DNA of 64,000 nucleotides from Thioalbus denitrificans (GTDB lineage: Bacteria; Pseudomonadota; Gammaproteobacteria; DSM-26407), in NCBI RefSeq assembly GCF_003337735.1, contig NZ_QPJY01000007.1, forward strand, positions 124,001-188,000. Direction: 5' to 3'. The position numbers were made by a program, and so were the translations under genes. Shown one piece after another: positions 60,178 through 64,000 of this stretch; the stretch's first letter is position 1; every line of letters begins with the position of its first letter. The notes below the pieces were generated by a model that saw only the letters and a list, made by a program, of their open reading frames with translations, was not told the origin of the DNA and made no database searches.

Positions 60178-61063
60178 GGGGAGCCCTCCCGGTCTTGCCC
60201 TGCTGCATCCGGCACGCGACAGAGGGGTCATGCCGCAGGATTCCGCCCTCATTGCGGCGGAGCCAGAGCCCGTGGAACGTTGAGCCGGAGTTGGCCTTGC
60301 TCACCCCGAACCGGACATACTCGCCCCGCCTGTCCTCGCTGATGCCAAGCCTCCCGGCCTCTGCGCTGGCCATGGCGGCCAGATACCCCTGCCATCGCAC
60401 ATTGTCGGTGAGCACGGACGATCCACGGCTGGCCTGCTGCTGAGCGCCCCCGCCATTCATCGCCGCGCTCTTGGTTGTGTGGTGCAGGTACAGGACGGCA
60501 CACCCGGTGCTGGCGGCGATGGATTCCATGCGCCCGACAACCTGAGTCATCTGGCTGCTGTCGTTCTCGTCGGCTGCGTGGAAGCGCAGGAGCGTGTCCA
60601 GCACCATGATGCGGCACCCTTCCGCAGTTCTTTGCAGCCAATCAAGCCACCCGTCATCCATGAGACTTGGCCGACAGCCTGCAAGCGGGTGAATCGTCAG
60701 GCCCTTGGCTACGGCCTGCTGCTGTGCCGGGGTCATGCACCACCTCAACGCGTGCAGCCGGTGCATGATGGCGGCGGACGGATCTTCGGCTGGGAGATAG
60801 ACAGCCCTTCCAGTCGGCAGGTCACCGAGCCCCAGCAGGTCAGGGCCGCCGGCAATCTGGGCCGCCACCTGAAGCGCCAGCATAGACTTGCCGACACCAC
60901 CGGGGGACACCAGCGCCCCGACCGTCCCGGCGACCATGCCGGGAAGCACGTAATCAATCGGCGGGGGCGGGCTCTCGAAGGCGGCCATGATGTCGATGGG
61001 AGGAGGGGGAGCGACGCCCCCCCTATTCACGGATGCGGCCCGCATCGGATCAGGCCACGCCAT
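60164..61063 (-). CDS. repA: IncQ-type replicative helicase RepA
   Basis: RecA-fold hexameric helicase, 299 aa. DYVLPGMVAGTVGALVSPGG leads into Walker A GGVGKS (about 55-60); YLPAEDPSAAIMHRLHAL, MVLDTLLRFHAADENDSSQM (Walker B) and QQQASRGSSVLTDNVRWQ follow, all typical of RSF1010-type RepA. The start ATG 61061-61063 has GGAGGAGGT about seven bases upstream; it adds a short extension before the conserved region. No RepB-type primase gene is present in the element. Confidence 0.9.
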   Translation of the reverse strand: MAWPDPMRAASVNRGGVAPPPPIDIMAAFESPPPPIDYVLPGMVAGTVGALVSPGGVGKSMLALQVAAQIAGGPDLLGLGDLPTGRAVYLPAEDPSAAIMHRLHALRWCMTPAQQQAVAKGLTIHPLAGCRPSLMDDGWLDWLQRTAEGCRIMVLDTLLRFHAADENDSSQMTQVVGRMESIAASTGCAVLYLHHTTKSAAMNGGGAQQQASRGSSVLTDNVRWQGYLAAMASAEAGRLGISEDRRGEYVRFGVSKANSGSTFHGLWLRRNEGGILRHDPSVACRMQQGKTGRAPRDRA

Positions 61064-61259
61064 CGCCGACCTCCTCCCGGAGCGCAGCCCAGCCCAGAAG
61101 CGAGCTGAGCCGCCAGCCACCGGTACCATGGGGAAGGCGCAGCCGCGCCGGGAAGGTCGGACACTCGCGCTCCAATCGCTCCACGCAGTGCACGGGCACC
61201 CCGAGAAGCTTGGCCGCGTCAACAATGTCGAGCTGAACGTCGTCGGCATTAGGAGTCAT
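61050..61259 (-). CDS. Small helix-turn-helix protein, 69 aa
   Basis: A short DNA-binding-like protein: DIVDAAKLLGVPVHCVERL looks like a MerR/AlpA-type helix-turn-helix, followed by FPARLRLPHGTGGWRLSSLLGWA, the usual wing-and-helix ending of such excisionase-like proteins. It lies between alpA (11-base overlap) and repA (14-base overlap), the position held by repF in RSF1010, though no likeness to RepF is seen. Probably a regulator of the replication operon. Confidence 0.65.
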   Translation of the reverse strand: MTPNADDVQLDIVDAAKLLGVPVHCVERLERECPTFPARLRLPHGTGGWRLSSLLGWAALREEVGDGVA

Positions 61260-61458
61260 GGCTGGCCCCCTGCATCGTGCCGTCACCACGATGAGACTTC
61301 AGCCACGCTTCCACCTCGTGGACGAACCACGAGGTGACGCCGCCACCGACCTTCACCGGGGCCGGGAAATCTCCGGCGCGGGTCCAACGCCAGAGCGTCG
61401 TGCGCGAAATGGAAAGTTCACGGCAGAGGCCCGCCGCACGAATCATCCGCAATGCCAT
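61249..61458 (-). CDS. alpA: AlpA-family excisionase/regulator
   Basis: 69-aa phage/island regulator. LCRELSISRTTLWRWTRAGDFPAPVKVGGGVTSWFVHEVEAWL is the AlpA pattern (helix-turn-helix, FPxPxK wing, W.. EVEAWL). GAGGTG lies seven bases upstream of the ATG at 61458. AlpA proteins control excision and often the replication genes of P4-like elements; here it heads the alpA-orf69-repA-repC operon. A terminator-bearing leader precedes it. Confidence 0.88.
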   Translation of the reverse strand: MALRMIRAAGLCRELSISRTTLWRWTRAGDFPAPVKVGGGVTSWFVHEVEAWLKSHRGDGTMQGASHDS

Positions 61459-61507
61459 GATGGGCACCTCTTCTATCTTGTGCCGCTCATAACTTCGCGT
61501 GGCCCAT

Positions 61508-61565
61508 AAAAAAACCGACGCGATATGAGCAATCCAAGCCATAGGCTCGGGCTACTCCGCGTCGG
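61508..61565 (-). terminator. Intrinsic terminator/attenuator in the alpA leader
   Basis: On the minus strand CCGACGCG (61558-61565) pairs with CGCGTCGG (61515-61522), and seven U residues follow (61508-61514). The intervening 35 bases fold further (GAGCC-TAT-GGCTT and flanking pairs), giving a long stem. It lies 50 bases ahead of the alpA start, so it would stop alpA-rep transcription unless prevented. Confidence 0.75.
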
Positions 61566-61653
61566 CCTGCTTTCGCGGGTGCGTTGCGGCTAGCTAGCAG
61601 CAAGCACCGTTCGGGCGCGACGGTCGGCCCCGTGTGGGGCGGACGACCGGATT
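61508..61653 (-). ncRNA. Candidate leader small RNA upstream of alpA-rep operon
   Basis: Predicted from the promoter (start near 61653) to the terminator U-run: about 145 bases with two hairpins. By position it resembles the leader-encoded immunity RNA of satellite phage P4, but no sequence likeness is claimed. Confidence 0.4.
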
Positions 61654-61659
61654 GAGCGC

Positions 61660-61688
61660 ATGATATAACGCCAGGCAAATCCATGCAA
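61660..61688 (-). promoter_or_regulatory. Promoter of the alpA-rep leader
   Basis: Minus strand TTGCAT (61683-61688), 17-base spacer, TATCAT (61660-61665). The -10 matches five of six consensus bases; the -35 matches three. No other good promoter lies between the integrase stop and alpA. Confidence 0.5.
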
Positions 61689-61750
61689 CCATCTGAAGTG
61701 CATAGAGAAATTTATGCAAATTGCAGTCAGCTACGGATTGGTCTTGGCGT

Positions 61751-62992
61751 CTATCGCTGGCGCAAGGTGACCACGTTGCCGCCCGCCTCTGCCAGCCCGA
61801 GAATGGACCGCAGCCGCCGATCCCATGCATCCATTGCCTGCCGCTTCTCCGTGTCGTAGGTGTGCCGGTCGTAGATGCCGCCCACGGTGCGGTCCTTGTG
61901 GTTGAGCACCTTGTCCTGAACCAGCCGGTCGAAGCCCAGTTCGCCCAGCCGGGTTGCCACGGTGCGCCGCAGGTCATGGGGGGTCCATGGGTTCCCGGTT
62001 GCCCAGCGGGTCACGGCCCGGCTGAGGGAGGCCCTTGTCATTGGCTTGGCTGGCTTGTCCTTCGGCTGATTCCTGCCGGGGAAAACCCACTGTTCAGAGG
62101 CGCGGATTGCATCGAGTTCGCGGATGATATCCAGCGCCATGCCGGCCAGAGGGACGCGGTGGGTTTCGCCGTTCTTCGCCTTGGCCGCCGGGATGGTCCA
62201 CCAACCGCCGGCCATGTCCAGCTCGCTCCACTCCATCTGCAACACCTCGCCGCTACGCTGCCCCGTCAGCAGAAGCAGGCGCAGGGCATGGCGGGTGTAG
62301 GGCGTCACGCCGTCCAGCCTGTTCCAGAAGGCGCGGATCTCCTCATCGCTCAGGATGCGTTCCCGCCGGTTCTCCTTGGCAGGGGGGCGCACATGGGTGG
62401 CCGGGGAGCTGTCCAGATACCCCTTCTCCACGGCGAAGTTGAACATGCGCCGGACCAGGGCCAGGGTGCGGTTCGCCGCAATGGGCGCACCCCGCGCCGC
62501 GATGCCGTCCAGCAGCTTGTTCACGTCCCGCCGGGTGATGTCCTTCACCTTCCGCCTCTTCCACTTCGGCAACACATCCTTCTGCAACATCCGCTCATCT
62601 TCGGCAGCGGAACGCTTGCGGGGCTTGGCCCACTTCTCCAGATACTCGCTGGCGAGGTGTGCCACCGTCTCGGCCTCACGCTCCGCCTTCTCTGCGGCCG
62701 ACTGTTCCCGGCGGGCGTTCGCTCGCTTGGTTGCGGGGTCAATCCCCTGCGCCAGCAGTGCGGCAGCTTTCGCCTTCTCCCTTCGGGCGTCCTTCAGCGA
62801 CAGGTCAGGGTACCTGCCCAAGGTCATCCTTCGCCGCCTTCCAAGGAAGTCGTAGGCGAAGAAGAAGCTGCGCTCGCCTGTCGGAGACACCCGCACCCCG
62901 AAGCCGTCGCCTTCACGCAGGTCATAGCGGGTTGCCTTGAGCTTCGCATTGCGGATGTCAGCATCGGTGAACTTCGTTCCGTGCTTGGGCAT
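61751..62992 (-). CDS. int: Tyrosine-type integrase (P4-like, DUF4102 N-terminus)
   Basis: Site-specific recombinase, 413 aa. The N-terminal arm-binding domain (RYDLREGDGFGVRVSPTGER, then RRMTLGRYPDLSLKDAR) is the DUF4102 type. The catalytic set is R246 (TGQRSGEV), H339/R342 (TPHDLRRT), H365 (LNH) and a Tyr in IYDRHTYD (374 or 379). The start is ATG 62990-62992; the upstream extension is unlike the family. It lies next to attR and points away from it, at the end opposite the intact tRNA. It drives integration into tRNA-Lys. Confidence 0.95.
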   Translation of the reverse strand: MPKHGTKFTDADIRNAKLKATRYDLREGDGFGVRVSPTGERSFFFAYDFLGRRRRMTLGRYPDLSLKDARREKAKAAALLAQGIDPATKRANARREQSAAEKAEREAETVAHLASEYLEKWAKPRKRSAAEDERMLQKDVLPKWKRRKVKDITRRDVNKLLDGIAARGAPIAANRTLALVRRMFNFAVEKGYLDSSPATHVRPPAKENRRERILSDEEIRAFWNRLDGVTPYTRHALRLLLLTGQRSGEVLQMEWSELDMAGGWWTIPAAKAKNGETHRVPLAGMALDIIRELDAIRASEQWVFPGRNQPKDKPAKPMTRASLSRAVTRWATGNPWTPHDLRRTVATRLGELGFDRLVQDKVLNHKDRTVGGIYDRHTYDTEKRQAMDAWDRRLRSILGLAEAGGNVVTLRQR

Positions 62993-63182
62993 TGGCCTTG
63001 TCTCCGGTGATGTAAAGGAACCCCGGCGCCTCGGGGTTACTCTCGGGGTTCCTCTGAAGTGTAGGCTATCACGGAACATTAAGTAACAGAGCGAAACACA
63101 AACAAGTGATGTATTACAGTAGCTTATGCGCCTTCATCTGCTGATGGTGTGCACTATAGAAACGTGGTGTGAATCATAAATT

Positions 63183-63232
63183 TCTGACTTTTAATCAGGT
63201 GGTCGATGGTTCGAGTCCATCACGGCGCACCA
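63183..63232. other. attR: duplicated tRNA-Lys 3' end
   Basis: A 50-bp perfect copy of the tRNA-Lys 3' part, lacking the acceptor 5' strand and D arm, so not a functional tRNA. It marks the right boundary of the integrated element. Confidence 0.92.
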
Positions 63233-63241
63233 ACTTGAACA

Positions 63242-63273
63242 AAGAGGTTGCATCGAGCAACCTCTTGCTTTTT
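63242..63273 (+). terminator. Intrinsic terminator, apparently native to tRNA-Lys
   Basis: AAGAGGTTGC-ATCGA-GCAACCTCTT is a perfect 10-bp stem followed by GCTTTTT. It starts nine bases after the attR copy of the tRNA 3' end, so before integration it would have lain directly behind tRNA-Lys. Confidence 0.9.
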
Positions 63274-63391
63274 CAGGCTTGATCAATCTCCCAACATACG
63301 GCCGTCCCCGTCGCGTCCCGGTTCCATCCTCATTGCCCCCATTCCGGCTATTCGCCCCTGTTCGGCGACTTACGCCCGCCGCCCCTCTGCC

Positions 63392-63420
63392 TTGACAGAT
63401 GGCCCGGTGCGGCCAATTCT
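63392..63420 (+). promoter_or_regulatory. Candidate promoter for the rhodanese gene
   Basis: A perfect TTGACA (63392-63397), 17 bases, then AATTCT (63415-63420). The -10 is weak. The distance to the ATG is about 175 bases, so a long leader would result. Confidence 0.35.
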
Positions 63421-63598
63421 TTCAATTCCCTGTTGCGGGGGGGGCAATAAAGCAGCATCCCGCAGTCCATGGGGCAACCCGTCGCTCAACGAACCTCCGG
63501 AAAGCATCACTACAAGATGGGATTGGGGCGTTGCGTTTGATTCCCCGCCGAAATCGCTTCCCGGTCAAATATCACAAACACGGGTGGAGGAATGCCAG

Positions 63599-64000
63599 AT
63601 GAATATGAAGAATATCTTCATCGCCGTTGCCGGTATCGTTTCAGTCTCCCTCGCCAGCCCTGCTGCCGCAGATGAGATAGGCGACGGCAACCGGTACGAG
63701 TTGGACCGCTACTACCATTCGGAGATAAGTGCGGCCGAAGCCTACCAGGACATGATGCGTAATGAAGCGGTGCTCATCGACGTCCGCAGGTTGCGTGAAT
63801 ATGCCGCCGGTCATCCGGAGCGCGCCTACAACGTGCCCTATCCCCATATCGTAGGCAGCAATGACCAGTCCGCCCTGACCTTCTACTGGGAGGTCTATGA
63901 CATCGTCAATGGCAGAACCGATACACCCATCATGACACTCTGCCGCACCGGTCACCGCAGCGTGCTCGCCGCCAATATCCTGTCGGACCCGGACTCGCAC
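63599..64000 (+). CDS. Exported rhodanese-domain protein (3' end outside window)
   Basis: Partial; 134 codons are visible and the frame is still open at the window end. ATG 63599 has GGAGG eight to nine bases upstream. The signal peptide covers residues 1-24 (FIAVAGIVSVSLASPAAA). Rhodanese features: AVLIDVRRLREYAAGHPERAYNVPY, and the active loop LCRTGHRS with Cys115. The protein is probably periplasmic and handles sulfane sulfur. It would have been the tRNA-Lys neighbour before the element integrated. Confidence 0.85.
   Translation, partial: MNMKNIFIAVAGIVSVSLASPAAADEIGDGNRYELDRYYHSEISAAEAYQDMMRNEAVLIDVRRLREYAAGHPERAYNVPYPHIVGSNDQSALTFYWEVYDIVNGRTDTPIMTLCRTGHRSVLAANILSDPDSH

Larger units (their letters stand above)
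61459..61750. other. Structured leader region between alpA and integrase gene
   Basis: About 290 bases. It contains the minus-strand promoter at 61660-61688, a hairpin near 61627-61650, and the terminator-like structure at 61508-61565. The integrase stop borders it on the right. No gene is supported. Confidence 0.6.
63233..63598. other. Chromosomal intergenic region right of the element
   Basis: About 365 bases. It begins with the strong terminator at 63242-63273 and ends with the rhodanese gene leader. No other gene is supported; a 67-codon reading at 63399-63602 lacks coding character. Confidence 0.5.

Noticed and set aside
63183-63232. A second tRNA-Lys gene
   Set aside because: Only the 3' 50 bases are present; the acceptor 5' strand and D arm are missing, so it is an attachment-site duplicate.
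63399-63602. 67-codon frame before the rhodanese gene
   Set aside because: No ribosome site, atypical composition, and it overlaps the leader and start of the rhodanese gene.

Overview
The window is a high-GC chromosome segment of a gammaproteobacterium. The conserved block fmdB-DUF502-aspS-nudB ... yebC-ruvCAB-ybgC-tolQRAB-pal-cpoB-queE-queC, the purMN/DUF3108 and DUF2066/hda neighbourhoods, and SixA all point there. A TsuA/YeeE-type thiosulfate permease and a periplasmic rhodanese hint at a sulfur-oxidising (Chromatiales-like) relative; the exact genus is not visible from the sequence.

Layout. (1) 0.1-16.8 kb is a phosphate/polyphosphate neighbourhood: cardiolipin synthase, a 2-phosphoglycerate-kinase-like protein, a two-domain PPK2-type polyphosphate:AMP phosphotransferase, a DUF47 PhoU-like protein with a Pit transporter, SixA, a ParA-type ATPase whose gene overlaps that of a CYTH-like/CHAD protein, a CorC/HlyC protein, a Na/Pi cotransporter, UspA and PPK1. 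Polyphosphate synthesis, use and phosphate supply, plus a possible granule-positioning pair, sit together. (2) 17-31 kb holds purM-purN-DUF3108, DUF2066-pgsA-like-hda, wrbA-arsC, a lipoprotein, a thioredoxin, an orphan TolC-HlyD pair, acylphosphatase, proS and an SDR. (3) 31-40 kb holds a CHASE/PAS/GGDEF diguanylate cyclase, an archaeal-flavoured AMP phosphorylase/PRPP synthetase/DUF1614 trio and an ATM1-type ABC exporter. (4) 40-55 kb is the aspS/ruv/tol-pal/queuosine superoperon. (5) 55.5-57 kb is the thiosulfate permease and tRNA-Lys(UUU).

(6) 57.1-63.2 kb is an integrated element. A perfect 50-bp duplication of the tRNA-Lys 3' end brackets it. It carries a tyrosine integrase, an AlpA-like regulator, IncQ-type repA and repC, and an oriV-like region with 22-bp iterons lying across the repC stop codon. 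A structured leader with an intrinsic terminator precedes alpA. The cargo is two small ORFs and an AT-rich lipoprotein gene. The element separates the tRNA from its apparent terminator at 63242-63273. The chromosome resumes with a rhodanese gene cut by the window end.

Six intergenic regions carry paired inverted arms made of short tandem units (variants of CGCAGATTA, ACAGGATTG, CAACGTTAAT or CGAAGGCA). They form a dispersed family of composite intergenic elements. A second, smaller palindrome family lies upstream of the SDR and diguanylate cyclase genes. Several genes use TTG or GTG starts with strong Shine-Dalgarno sites. Many long antisense ORFs are high-GC shadows and were left out.
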